Positions 25,835 through 35,205 of a stretch of 64,000 bases of DNA are shown here, piece by piece (the stretch's first letter is position 1; every line of letters begins with the position of its first letter). The stretch comes from G963676655 sp963676655 (GTDB lineage: Bacteria; Verrucomicrobiota; Lentisphaeria; Victivallales; Victivallaceae). The notes below the pieces were generated by a model that saw only the letters and a list, made by a program, of their open reading frames with translations, did no database searches and was not told the origin of the DNA. The stretch lies in the NCBI GenBank assembly GCA_963676655.2, contig CAXXKX010000003.1:5518001-5582000 (forward strand). Reading direction: 5' to 3'. The position numbers and the translations under genes are program-made.

Positions 25835-28333
25835 ATGAGTTTTCTTAAAACAACCACCACGGCAACCATGCTGTCCATTTGTCTTTGCGCCGGAGCCGAC
25901 CCCGTCCTGCCAAAACTGGTCGACGAAGTCAAAATACCGGACTTTAAAATCGAAGAAACCGGCGGGAAAAAGACTATTAAACTGCCGCAACTGCCTGAAA
26001 AACCCGGCATGATTCCTGTGCTGCGTTGCAGAATGGTTTCCGTCGGCGATGCCGGATGCAACTATGCCGCCCGGATTACTTTCAATGATACTCCGCTGGG
26101 GATAAATACATTCGGAGGTCGCGGGCGTCTTCTGTTTCGCAAAAATTTCTTTGAACTGAATGATCCGGCGTTCAAGGGACATAAATTTCCAGTATTCAAC
26201 GGTTCCAACATCATGCTGATTTTTGCGCCTGATTCCGTGACCGGGGATAAAAACACTCTCGATGGTATGGGGGCGTTCTTTATGTTTGATATTTCGGATG
26301 CCGCGCGTGCTGTAGATGTCAATACTGTCACTTTCCAGAATATCCGGCACAAGGCATCTACGCCCATTACTCTGCTGGTTTCTGATGCCGGGGTCGGGTA
26401 CATCCGCCTCGACCAGCTCCCGCGTGAAACGGTAAAACTCCTTCAATGCAAGCCGTCAAAACAGTTTGCTGAAGTCAACGGAACTCGTCTGGATGTGTTC
26501 CGTAACGGCGGGTTTGCTTTTACGACCGGAAAATGTTCTCCGCTGGTGGTGGAAACAGGCCTTTCAACCGTCCCCGATTCCGTATCCGTGCTCAAGGCGG
26601 TGGAGGAAAAAACGTTACAGCCGTTGAGTATCAAACATCCGGATACTCTTTCCTACCTTATTACGGTCCGATGGCCGGACATTCAGCTGGAACGGACGCT
26701 TAAAATTTCCAGGGATACTCTCGACTGGCATGAGAAGTGGACCAATATCGGCAAATCCATCGCGGCGGTGCCGTTTCGCTATCGCATCGGTCTTTCCGGC
26801 GCCAAGGCGCACGTATGGCTCCGCGGCACGCCAGATATTGCCGAATTTCAAACCCTCTGTGACAATCCCACCGTTTTTATTGAATCACTTAAAGATCCCA
26901 GGCGCGGATATGGAATTGTGCTGGAGGATGATATTCTGCGTCTGATCGCCGGTGCCGCTTCCGGAAACGGAATGGCGGAAATCTACTCGAATACCCTGGC
27001 CTTGGCGCCAAAAACCTCAAGGACATTTCATTACACCGTTTCCGGCGTCAGCCAAAACGGTTACTGGGAGTTCATCAATGCTTTGCGGAAACGCTGGGGC
27101 ATTGGTAAATACGGGGTGGAACGGCCGTTCTTCTGGAATCCTTCCATTCCGGCGGTTCCAGGACTTTCCACAGAACAGAGAATTCAAAAGGCGCTCGGAC
27201 ATCTCGGCGGCATCACCGTGATTCTCGGCCCCTGGTTTAATTGTCTCAGCAGCGATCTTCGCAAGGCAGACAGCCGCCTGAAAACAACTGAGGCGCGCAT
27301 CGCGGATATCCAAAAACAGAAAAAGCAGGCATTCGCCGCAAAAGTCGCAATGTATAAAAAGGCCCTGCCTGGCGCGAAAATCATGTCGCTTCATCATCCG
27401 GCCATGACCGCGGTTTATCTGCCAGAACTGCCACAATCCGCTTTGGCTGATTCCGTAATACATACTCGCGACGGGAAGCCGTATCATCAAGCCGGATACG
27501 ACCAAATCCTTCTGAAAGGCGACGAACAGAAAGGCTGGGCGGTGATCTACTGTCTGCCTGTCGCCGGGAACGCCTGGTGGAACCAACTGTTGGACGATGT
27601 AAAATTTTCTCTCTCCTGCGGGACCGACGGCGTTTATTTTGACGAATTCAGTTTTTGTGCACTGCAGCGGGATTACTCCCGGTACGACTATACGGAATGG
27701 GACGGTTTTTCCGCGGATATCGACTGGAAAGGAAAGGTGACCGCGCTCAAAAGCGACAATGCTTATACCTGTTGTCCATTTAAGTCGACTCTGCTTATGC
27801 TGCTGCTGAATCAAGACAAACTCTTTCTCGGAAACTGTACAGACGTGTCCAGAGGTATGAATGTTTCACCCACTTTCCGCTTCATGGAAGGTACCGCGCT
27901 GGTTAACATGCCTGCGGCGCATTTGAGTCACGTTCCTCTTGTCTTTGGCAATTTCGGCATAACGAACACCCGTGAAGGTGTGTTCTCCGCGGTTCGTGAA
28001 GCTCTCAAGTATGGCGGCATCTACTCGCCCGTGGAACAAACAAATCTTGTGCTTGATGGCAGTGACAATTTCGTCTGTAAACTGTATCCTCTCACCGTGA
28101 GCGAAATAGGACCCGGCTTCGTGGTCGGCCGTGAGCGCCTGATAACCGAACATTCGGGTACTTTCAACTGGCCGGACGCCGCCGGTTCGGAGGCCGAACT
28201 TTTTATTTACGACAGCAAGGGAAACCGGATTGAAAAAGGTCGCAAAGTCAAGATAGTTTCGGGACGGATTGAATTGAAAGTACCGGAAAAAGGTCTGGTC
28301 ATCGCGGAAGCCGTTAATTCAAAAGGAAAGTAA
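25835..28333 (+). CDS. Exported putative glycoside hydrolase, unclassified
   Basis: An 832-residue protein with an N-terminal signal-like segment (MSFLKTTTTATMLSICLCAGA). Residues ~20-400 are beta-rich. Residues ~430-700 look like a TIM barrel, with HHP near its middle and CGTDGVYFDEFSF, where the Asp/Glu pair after the beta strand is a good candidate catalytic or substrate site as in GH-A or GH36-like barrels. The end is a small beta domain. I do not recognise the family. The gene starts three bases after a pseudopilin stop and is followed eight bases later by the CE7-type esterase, so the three genes form one operon. Confidence 0.6.
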   Translation: MSFLKTTTTATMLSICLCAGADPVLPKLVDEVKIPDFKIEETGGKKTIKLPQLPEKPGMIPVLRCRMVSVGDAGCNYAARITFNDTPLGINTFGGRGRLLFRKNFFELNDPAFKGHKFPVFNGSNIMLIFAPDSVTGDKNTLDGMGAFFMFDISDAARAVDVNTVTFQNIRHKASTPITLLVSDAGVGYIRLDQLPRETVKLLQCKPSKQFAEVNGTRLDVFRNGGFAFTTGKCSPLVVETGLSTVPDSVSVLKAVEEKTLQPLSIKHPDTLSYLITVRWPDIQLERTLKISRDTLDWHEKWTNIGKSIAAVPFRYRIGLSGAKAHVWLRGTPDIAEFQTLCDNPTVFIESLKDPRRGYGIVLEDDILRLIAGAASGNGMAEIYSNTLALAPKTSRTFHYTVSGVSQNGYWEFINALRKRWGIGKYGVERPFFWNPSIPAVPGLSTEQRIQKALGHLGGITVILGPWFNCLSSDLRKADSRLKTTEARIADIQKQKKQAFAAKVAMYKKALPGAKIMSLHHPAMTAVYLPELPQSALADSVIHTRDGKPYHQAGYDQILLKGDEQKGWAVIYCLPVAGNAWWNQLLDDVKFSLSCGTDGVYFDEFSFCALQRDYSRYDYTEWDGFSADIDWKGKVTALKSDNAYTCCPFKSTLLMLLLNQDKLFLGNCTDVSRGMNVSPTFRFMEGTALVNMPAAHLSHVPLVFGNFGITNTREGVFSAVREALKYGGIYSPVEQTNLVLDGSDNFVCKLYPLTVSEIGPGFVVGRERLITEHSGTFNWPDAAGSEAELFIYDSKGNRIEKGRKVKIVSGRIELKVPEKGLVIAEAVNSKGK

Positions 28334-28341
28334 CGGTCAAT

Positions 28342-29631
28342 ATGTGTAATCTTGGAACAAAAAAAATATGGATGCCGGTTGCTTTCGCAGTCGCGCTCAT
28401 GACAACCGTTTTTGCCGCCGGTCCGACGGCTCCAGCCATAGCCGGAGTCACGGAGAAAGCCTTTTACGCGCCGGGTGAAACCATGACTTTCATCATGAAA
28501 TGCGCCAATGCGGACGGCATGACTCTGCACTGGATGCGAACCGGAGACGACGGTAAAAGAACGACTGTTTCCGAAAAGATTATTTCCGGCAAACCGGTCC
28601 TGATAAAAACCTCGATCAATCAGCCTGGGTTCGTCCGCATTCTGGTGTCTTTGACAGACAGGAACGGTAAAAAGGTTTATACTGTCAAAAGCGGCCGGAA
28701 AACAGAATACTTCTTCGACGGCGGCGCCGGGGTCATGCCGGAGAAACTTTCCAGGTCTACCGAACCGGCTGACTTCGACGCATTCTGGACAAAACAGAAA
28801 AAACGTCTGGCGGCGGTTCCGATGAAATCGTTGATGACGAAAATTCCAAACAAGAATCCGAAGGTTGAAGTCTATGCCGTCAGCGTAAACTGTGCCGGGC
28901 CGCGTCCGGTGACCGGGTATCTTTCCATCCCGGCCGGAGCCGCGGCAAAGTCGCTTGCCGCTTCCGTGCTTTTTGAAGGCTATGGAAAAGGATATCAGCG
29001 CCCGACGTGTGTCGGCAGCAATGAATCGGAAATAGTTTTCTCTATCAACGCGCACGGCTATGAACTTGGTCATGATTCCGCTTTTTTTCGTAAATTATGG
29101 GAAGAGATCAAGTCAAACGGGCAGCTTTACGCCTTTGATCCGGTACAGAATTCCAACCCGGAAACCGCTTATTTCAATGGTATGGCGCTTCGAGTTATGC
29201 GGGCGCTTCAATTTGTGAAATCCCTGCCGCAATGGGATGGAAAAAGGCTTAGTGTCGCAGGAGAAAGCCAGGGCGGGCTTCAGGCTGCCTGGGCCGCGTC
29301 GCTGGTGCCGGGTGTCACCTCTTGTGAACTGAAAATAGTCTGGTGCTGCGATCTGGCCGGCGTAACCAAAAGCAAGCGACTCAACGGCTGGCGGCCGAAA
29401 TATGTTCCTGCGCTAGACTATTATGACGCGGTCAATCATGCGAAACGCATCCCGCGCTCCTGTCCGGTGACAATTGCTCGGGCTGGCCTGGGTGATTATA
29501 CCTGTCCGCCTTCAGGTCTCGCGATTTTTTACAACAACGTCAAAGCTCCGAAAAAGATTGTCTGGTATCAGGGCTCAACCCACGGATATGTTCCGCCGTC
29601 TCCGCAAACCTGGTCCTTTTCTCAAAAGTAA
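28342..29631 (+). CDS. Acetyl xylan esterase-like (CE7/AXE1) alpha/beta hydrolase, exported
   Basis: A 429-residue protein with a signal peptide (MPVAFAVALMTTVFA region), an N-terminal beta domain to ~residue 125, and an AXE1-type alpha/beta-hydrolase domain. The nucleophile serine is in the GxSxG motif AGESQGG; the CE7 entry motif DFDAFWTKQKKRL precedes the domain, and the C-terminal STHGY carries the catalytic His. CE7 enzymes remove acetyl groups from xylo-oligosaccharides and other acetylated sugars. It follows the 832-residue hydrolase closely. Confidence 0.8.
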   Translation: MCNLGTKKIWMPVAFAVALMTTVFAAGPTAPAIAGVTEKAFYAPGETMTFIMKCANADGMTLHWMRTGDDGKRTTVSEKIISGKPVLIKTSINQPGFVRILVSLTDRNGKKVYTVKSGRKTEYFFDGGAGVMPEKLSRSTEPADFDAFWTKQKKRLAAVPMKSLMTKIPNKNPKVEVYAVSVNCAGPRPVTGYLSIPAGAAAKSLAASVLFEGYGKGYQRPTCVGSNESEIVFSINAHGYELGHDSAFFRKLWEEIKSNGQLYAFDPVQNSNPETAYFNGMALRVMRALQFVKSLPQWDGKRLSVAGESQGGLQAAWAASLVPGVTSCELKIVWCCDLAGVTKSKRLNGWRPKYVPALDYYDAVNHAKRIPRSCPVTIARAGLGDYTCPPSGLAIFYNNVKAPKKIVWYQGSTHGYVPPSPQTWSFSQK

Positions 29632-29697
29632 CGAGTTGCATTAGCAAATAAATAAAGATATAATATTATTCGGATAAAAACTAATAAAGGGAAAAAA

Positions 29698-30237
29698 ATG
29701 AAAAAGATGATTTTAATGGTTGCCTGGATGCTGGGAACTCTGTCGGCCGTTTATGCTGGGAATGTTGATACTGAAGCAAAAATTTTATCGTCATGGGACT
29801 TTAAAAAGCCCGAGGTCCGGAAGGAATGGATATCAAAAATACATTCGTTGAAGGTATTGCCTTCGTCTGATACGTTTAAACTGGAAATTATCGGTCAAGA
29901 CCCGTATATTTTTTCCCCGATGAAAACAGGGGGATTTTCGGTGACTGGGTTTGGATATATTTCTGTAAAAATGAAATGTACCCATACGGTAAGAACATTC
30001 AATGAAGTCTATTGGATTATCCCTTCGCAACTTAAATGGGATATGAAAAAGCGTGAAGCTTTTGGCGTAAAAGCGGTAAAACCGAATGAATTTCATGTTT
30101 TTAACTTTAAGTTGTCCGGCAATCCGTTATGGACAAATGTTATTGAACAGTTCAGGCTTGATTTGTTCAACAATGCTCCGAAAGGCAGTATTATTGAGAT
30201 TGAATGGATTAAAATATCCCGTCAAGCTTTGAAATAA
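29698..30237 (+). CDS. Small exported protein of unknown function
   Basis: A 179-residue protein with a signal peptide (MKKMILMVAWMLGTLSAVYA) and then a beta-rich stretch of ~155 residues. Phrases such as GFGYISVKMKCTH and IIEIEWIKIS are reminiscent of a beta-sandwich binding domain, where the last strand ends in xIEWIxI as in some CBM-like domains. Ribosome site AAAGGGA. No catalytic motif seen; a carbohydrate-binding role is only a guess from context. Confidence 0.7.
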   Translation: MKKMILMVAWMLGTLSAVYAGNVDTEAKILSSWDFKKPEVRKEWISKIHSLKVLPSSDTFKLEIIGQDPYIFSPMKTGGFSVTGFGYISVKMKCTHTVRTFNEVYWIIPSQLKWDMKKREAFGVKAVKPNEFHVFNFKLSGNPLWTNVIEQFRLDLFNNAPKGSIIEIEWIKISRQALK

Positions 30238-30350
30238 ACCTGAATGCTTTAATTATGGTTATATCCGTTTCAGAATTCAAACGCAGTCGAAATGGTTAAG
30301 CATTGTTACATAAATATTCATATCAATAAATCGCGGTTATTGAACTTGAA

Positions 30351-30385
30351 TCGAAGTCTATAAAGCAATATAAAAATATGCATGA
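30351..30385 (+). promoter_or_regulatory. Conserved 35-bp upstream motif, copy 2
   Basis: Matches 15356-15390 at 32 of 35 positions. The ATG at 30378 lies inside this motif, which argues that it is not the start of the WbsX-like gene. Confidence 0.5.
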
Positions 30386-30440
30386 CCGCATATTGCGTAC
30401 CGGGCTGGAACAAAACAAAATCAGGAATGAAAAAAAACTC

Positions 30441-31580
30441 ATGGCAAAATATCATATTCAAACGGCGGCATATTATTTCCCGAACTATCACGTTGACCCC
30501 CGCAATGAAGCGATTCATGGAACGGGCTGGACGGAATGGGAGCTTATGAAATGCGCCCGTTCCCGTTTTGACGGACATCAACAGCCCAAAGTCCCTGTCT
30601 GGGGATATGAAGATGAAAGTCGCTCCGAGGTGATGGCAAAAAAAATAGACGCGGCGGCGGATTCCGGATTGGATGCTTTTATCTTTGATTGGTACTGGTA
30701 TGACGGTCCGTACCTGGAACGGGCGCTCAACGACGGTTTCCTTCAGGCGTCAAATCGTGAACGGCTCAAATTCGCCTTGATGTGGGCCAATCACGATTGG
30801 AAAAATTTTCATCCCGGCGGACGTGATGTCGCCAGTTATCCGATTAATTTTGAATGGACTACGACACGCGATAACGTTGGTGAGGTGTGGGATTATATCA
30901 TTGAACACTATTTGACGCAGCCGAATTACTGGCGGATCAACGGGGCTCCTTATTTTTCCATCTATGCCGTGAACCGTTTTATCTCCCAGATGGGTGGCGT
31001 TAACGCGGCTGCGGACGTAATTGATCTGCTGCGGGAAAAAGCTCGAAAAGCCGGACTTAAGGATGTTCATGTGAACGGTATCTGGTTTGATGTTCTTGAT
31101 TCCAATCCGCGGTGTTCGGAATGTCCGCAATCGGACTGGATCAGCCGGGTCGGACTGAATAGTTATACCAGCTACAATAACGTCTGCGTCTCGCCCAAAT
31201 GGGCCTCTGATTTTCCCCGCGTTGATACCCTGGAGATAGCGGAAGACTACCTGAAAATCTGTCGCAAAGCGCAAACTTCGTTGCCCGGTCCTTACTATCC
31301 GGTGGTGACTGTTGGCTGGGATTCTTCCCCGCGCGCAATTCAGTCGGAAACGTTTGAACCGCCCCCCTGTTATCCTTATCTGCCGGTTATGGAAATGACG
31401 CCGGAATGGTTCGGGCAAATCCTTGCCGCGACGGTTGATTGTCTCAAAGATCAGCCGGAAGAACAACGGATTTTGTTTTTCAATGCCTGGAACGAATGGA
31501 CCGAAGGCAGCTATCTCGAACCTGACCTGCTGTACGGAGATGCAATGTTACGGATCATGAAAAAAGAACTTGCCGGGTAA
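30441..31580 (+). CDS. WbsX-like / GH99-like protein
   Basis: About 379 residues. The N-terminus IQTAAYYFPNYHVDP followed by GTGWTEWELMKCARSRFDGHQQPKVP is the signature of the WbsX family (PF14307), which has the GH99-type barrel fold. FDWYWYDGP, LMWANHDW and FFNAWNEWTEGSYLEPD are the other family blocks. WbsX proteins occur in O-antigen loci and in polysaccharide-degradation loci; here the neighbours favour a hydrolase role. No signal peptide. The start at 30441 is chosen because the ATG at 30378 falls within a conserved non-coding motif. Followed within 8 bases by the GH106-like gene. Confidence 0.75.
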   Translation: MAKYHIQTAAYYFPNYHVDPRNEAIHGTGWTEWELMKCARSRFDGHQQPKVPVWGYEDESRSEVMAKKIDAAADSGLDAFIFDWYWYDGPYLERALNDGFLQASNRERLKFALMWANHDWKNFHPGGRDVASYPINFEWTTTRDNVGEVWDYIIEHYLTQPNYWRINGAPYFSIYAVNRFISQMGGVNAAADVIDLLREKARKAGLKDVHVNGIWFDVLDSNPRCSECPQSDWISRVGLNSYTSYNNVCVSPKWASDFPRVDTLEIAEDYLKICRKAQTSLPGPYYPVVTVGWDSSPRAIQSETFEPPPCYPYLPVMEMTPEWFGQILAATVDCLKDQPEEQRILFFNAWNEWTEGSYLEPDLLYGDAMLRIMKKELAG

Positions 31581-31587
31581 TTTCATC

Positions 31588-34116
31588 ATGAAGAACAATA
31601 GTGAAGCTGAAACCGTATCGGTTTCGTCCGGTATTCAAAATGGATTGCCGCAGGTATCCGTTATCGATGATTTTCGCCCCGTCCCGTTCTATTTTATCAA
31701 CACGACTAAGCCGGAAGACTTGACGCGTGAAGCAATTTTTGCCGCGATGGCAAAAATTAGCGCCAATGGGTTCGGGGGCTGTATTATATTCAATAAACCT
31801 CCGGATGGTTTTAGCGCTGAGAATTATTTGAGTGACAGATGGTTTGAAACAATTGAATATTTTGTTCAAGCCGGACTGAAACTGCACTTGCAAATATGGA
31901 TTAACGACGGGTTCGATTATCCGCCGGGCGATGCGGGTGGAAGAATTTCCGCAATTGATCCGACGCTGACCCAGAAACGACTGGTTTTAAATGCCTCCGG
32001 ACAAATTGACGTCGTTGATGTAGCCTGGGGGTTTCCCGCCTTTGAAGAACCGGAAAGCTCCCGTTTGTTTATCGAACTGGTATATGAACAGTATCGGCAG
32101 CGACTTGGACAATATTTCGGGAATGGGATTACCGGTTTTTTCTCAGATGCCGACTGCCGCCGGGTCAGTTCGATAACGTTGGAACAATTGAATGGCCGAC
32201 CATATTTCCCATGGTCATCGAATTTCGCTGAAGAATTCCGGAAGCAATACGGCTATGGAATCGAACCGTATTTGCTTGACATTGTCAAGGAACAGGGGAA
32301 GGCCTCTGTTCGACGCGATTATTGGAGCCTGGCCGGAGAGCTGTATTCCAGTTGGTTCCGCAATAATTATGAATGGTGCAAGGCTCATGGGCTGCTTTAT
32401 TCCTTCCATTCGTCCGATACGGGACCGCTTGCCTTGAACGATTGTTTGCGCAGTTCACTTTTTACGGAAGGATCATTTCTGCGTCAGGCGCGTTTTTGCG
32501 ATTATCCCGGTACCGACCATGAAGCTCTGGCTCTGGACGGCGGAACTCATTATGATTCCAGATATTATATTCCTTCGACGTCCTGGGGCAGCGGCTCGAT
32601 GAAGACAAGAACGCCGGAATTCAATATCACAAAATTTGATTTGCGTGCTAAATATACCGCTTCAGCGGCTTATTTGTACAACCGGAAAAAAGCCTTGTGC
32701 GAAGCTTTTGCCGCCACCAACTGGGGGGCCACCCATCAGGATTTGCGCCGGATCGCGGCCTGGCAGATCATGCAGGGAATAAACTTTTTCGTTCCACATG
32801 CGGTGCATCACCGCCTGCATGGAGAGACGAGATATTTTGCCCCGCCGGAATTCCTTTCCGGCAGCCTCCAATATGGACTTCGGGAATTCAATGATGCCTT
32901 GTCTCAAATGTGCTTTGCCGCGTCGCAGGGGGAATTAGTAGATCCGGTTGCGGTCCTCGATCCCACTGAAACGGTATGGTCCGGAGCAACACACTGTCTG
33001 TTCGAACTGTGCGACCATCTTAATCGGTTGCCGGTCAATTATATCATTGTCGATGAATTTGGCTTGCGGGAAAATCCGGGGCGTTTTAAATGTTTGTTGC
33101 TGCCGGGAATTGCGTTATCCCCGGATTTGCTCAGTCTGCTGACGAAGGCCGGAACCGTAATTATTCCGGCGAACGAATTGAAAAAATTACCGCTTCCGGA
33201 CATTGCGTTTGACGGCGGAGAAATTCATTATATGCACCGCCGTCTCGAAGACGGCACGGAAATGCTGCTGGCGGCGAATATCTGGAGCGATGTCGCTCTT
33301 GCCGGCAGCCTGCGGTTTAAAGGCAAATCATTTACCGTAGAGCTGGCTCCGGGCGAAATAGCGGTTTTCAACGGTCCGTATGAAAAATTCCGGACGCCGC
33401 GTAATAAAATCCCGCTTGTGAAGCTTCCTGAAAATATACCGGTTCGCTGGAGCCGGGATAATACCGTGCCATTGCCTGGTAATGAAACATTCCGATTCCA
33501 GAATTCAACAGAGTTGCCCGAGCCGTATCTACTGGCGCCTGTTGGCAGCTCGTTGATTTTTGACGGACATCTTCTCCCGGATGGGATTCCTACCTGTTTT
33601 TTTGATGAACCTTACCGGAAAATCAGTCTGCCAAAAGGCCGGACTCCAGGTACACATGAGATTATAATTTCTAATTCCGAAAAGCCCTGGCAAATGACGT
33701 ATCTGTGTGGTGATTTTGATGTCAAGGTTGAGACTGCAAACGACTTTCAGCGCAAATACATGAGTTTTTACAACATGACTCTTTATATGCCGTCCCGGGC
33801 GGAGCTTGTCCTTTCCCCGCGTTCTACCCGGCTCAATTCAGGCGACTGGTGCGAACAGGGAGCTCCGTTTTATTTCGGAACGGTAACTTATATGATGGAA
33901 ATAGAACATGGCGGCGGACGCGTCAGGCTGCCTTTGGGCTGGATTAACGGAACCTGTTCTCTGAAGCTTAACGATGTTCAAATGGGGACTCGTATCTGGG
34001 AACCGTTTGAATACGAACTTGAGTTACAGCGCGGCATTAACCGGCTGGAAATTACCGTTAGCAACACCCTGGCCAATCTCCTGGAATGCTATAAAGCGCC
34101 GGGAGGATTGATCTAA
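31588..34116 (+). CDS. GH106-like (alpha-L-rhamnosidase-type) hydrolase
   Basis: About 842 residues. The N-terminal barrel has GFGGCIIFNKPPDGF and WINDGFDYPPGDAGG; then YGYGIEPYLLDI and a long helix-rich segment (RRDYWSLAGELYSSWFRNNYEWCKAHGLLYSFHS), the layout of GH106 and related GH2-like hydrolases. The C-terminus is a galactose-binding-like domain (GWINGTCSLKLNDVQMGTRIWEPFEYELELQRGINRLEITVSNTLANLL). It is shorter than typical GH106 enzymes, and the catalytic glutamates were not identified. No signal peptide. TTG 31570 is an alternative start. A terminator follows directly. Confidence 0.6.
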   Translation: MKNNSEAETVSVSSGIQNGLPQVSVIDDFRPVPFYFINTTKPEDLTREAIFAAMAKISANGFGGCIIFNKPPDGFSAENYLSDRWFETIEYFVQAGLKLHLQIWINDGFDYPPGDAGGRISAIDPTLTQKRLVLNASGQIDVVDVAWGFPAFEEPESSRLFIELVYEQYRQRLGQYFGNGITGFFSDADCRRVSSITLEQLNGRPYFPWSSNFAEEFRKQYGYGIEPYLLDIVKEQGKASVRRDYWSLAGELYSSWFRNNYEWCKAHGLLYSFHSSDTGPLALNDCLRSSLFTEGSFLRQARFCDYPGTDHEALALDGGTHYDSRYYIPSTSWGSGSMKTRTPEFNITKFDLRAKYTASAAYLYNRKKALCEAFAATNWGATHQDLRRIAAWQIMQGINFFVPHAVHHRLHGETRYFAPPEFLSGSLQYGLREFNDALSQMCFAASQGELVDPVAVLDPTETVWSGATHCLFELCDHLNRLPVNYIIVDEFGLRENPGRFKCLLLPGIALSPDLLSLLTKAGTVIIPANELKKLPLPDIAFDGGEIHYMHRRLEDGTEMLLAANIWSDVALAGSLRFKGKSFTVELAPGEIAVFNGPYEKFRTPRNKIPLVKLPENIPVRWSRDNTVPLPGNETFRFQNSTELPEPYLLAPVGSSLIFDGHLLPDGIPTCFFDEPYRKISLPKGRTPGTHEIIISNSEKPWQMTYLCGDFDVKVETANDFQRKYMSFYNMTLYMPSRAELVLSPRSTRLNSGDWCEQGAPFYFGTVTYMMEIEHGGGRVRLPLGWINGTCSLKLNDVQMGTRIWEPFEYELELQRGINRLEITVSNTLANLLECYKAPGGLI

Positions 34117-34120
34117 CATA

Positions 34121-34152
34121 AAGCCGGTTATATTGACCGGCTTGAATTTTTC
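34121..34152 (+). terminator. Rho-independent terminator after the GH106-like gene
   Basis: AAGCCGGT (34121-34128) pairs perfectly with ACCGGCTT (34136-34143), followed by GAATTTTTC. It marks the end of the carbohydrate island. Between it and 34420 I see no convincing gene. Confidence 0.8.
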
Positions 34153-34419
34153 TTGCAGCGGGGCTTTGGGATATCTCTGTAACATGCGGGCGCTATGGCG
34201 GATGAAATGGCGAACCTTACTCAAAACTTTGTAAAAAGTCTTTGATCTGCTTATGTAATGTAACCTTGCCTTTGGCGTTTTTCAGATATGGGGTATTTTG
34301 TGTCAGCCTTTAGTTTGTAGGTCTCGTGTTTTTGTAATGCTTCTTTTCTCAAGTCTAATCCATCCTCATTTATGGGAATCGACTTTTGGGGACGGAATAA
34401 TCCTGTTGAAAAAGCAATG

Positions 34420-35203
34420 GAGAGAGGCCAACGAGCCGCCCGTTTGCGCGGCATGTCCGGCTCAACGGCAGGGATATGCATCCCCGTTTGCAAGTTTCGC
34501 CCTCCAGGGATGAACAACCAGATCGAAAGTTTAGTGGAGGGCGAGAGTCTCTCGAGCCGCCCGTTTGCGCGGCATGTCCGGCTCAACGGCAGGGATATGC
34601 ATCCCCGTTTGCAAGTTTCGCCCTCCAGGGATGAACAACCAGATCGAAAGTTTAGTGGAGGGCGAGAGTCTCTCGAGCCGCCCGTTTGCGCGGCATGTCC
34701 GGCTCAACGGCAGGGATATGCATCCCCGTTTGCAAGTTTCGCCCTCCAGGGATGAACAACCAGATCGAAGGTTTAGTGGAGGGCGAGAGTCTCTCGAGCC
34801 GCCCGTTTGCGCGGCATGTCCGGCTCAACGGCAGGGATATGCATCCCCGTTTGCAAGTTTCGCCCTCCAGGGATGAACAACCAGATCGAAGGTTTAGTGG
34901 AGGGCGAGAGTCTCTCGAGCCGCCCGTTTGCGCGGCATGTCCGGCTCAACGGCAGGGATATGCATCCCCGTTTGCAAGTTTCGCCCTCCAGGGATGAATA
35001 ACTAGATCGAAAATTTAGTGGAGGGCAAGAATCTCTCGAGCCGCCCGTTTGCGCGGCATGTCCGGCTCAACGGCAGGGATATGCATCCCCGTTTGCAAGT
35101 TTCGCCCTCCAGGGATGAATAACTAGATCGAAAATTTAGTGGAGGGCAAGAATCTCTCGAGCCGCCCGTTTGCGCGGCGTGTCCGGCTCAACGGCAGGGA
35201 TAT
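34420..35203 (+). repeat. Tandem array of a 121-bp unit, about 6.4 copies
   Basis: The word CGTTTGCGCGG recurs at 34441, 34562, 34683, 34804, 34925, 35046 and 35167, exactly 121 bp apart. The unit holds several inverted repeats: TCGCCCTCCA with TGGAGGGCGA (10 bp), GAGCC with GGCTC, and GGGAT/ATCCC around ATGC. Units 5 and 6 share substitutions (e.g. GAATAACTAG for GAACAACCAG). The last unit is cut after ...CAGGGATATG and abuts the next array. 121 is not a multiple of three, so open frames across it rotate and are not genes. Confidence 0.95.
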
Positions 35204-35205
35204 GG

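Noticed and set aside
34251..34586. Minus-strand frame with DLRKEALQKHE, faintly like the start of a malic enzyme
   Set aside because: It begins inside the repeat, ends after ~50 unique residues and lacks the family's conserved segments; too weak to call.
34372..35001. Several open frames of ~65-127 residues across the 121-bp array
   Set aside because: They are the same repeat read in rotating frames; the period is not a multiple of three and no ribosome sites or protein features are present.
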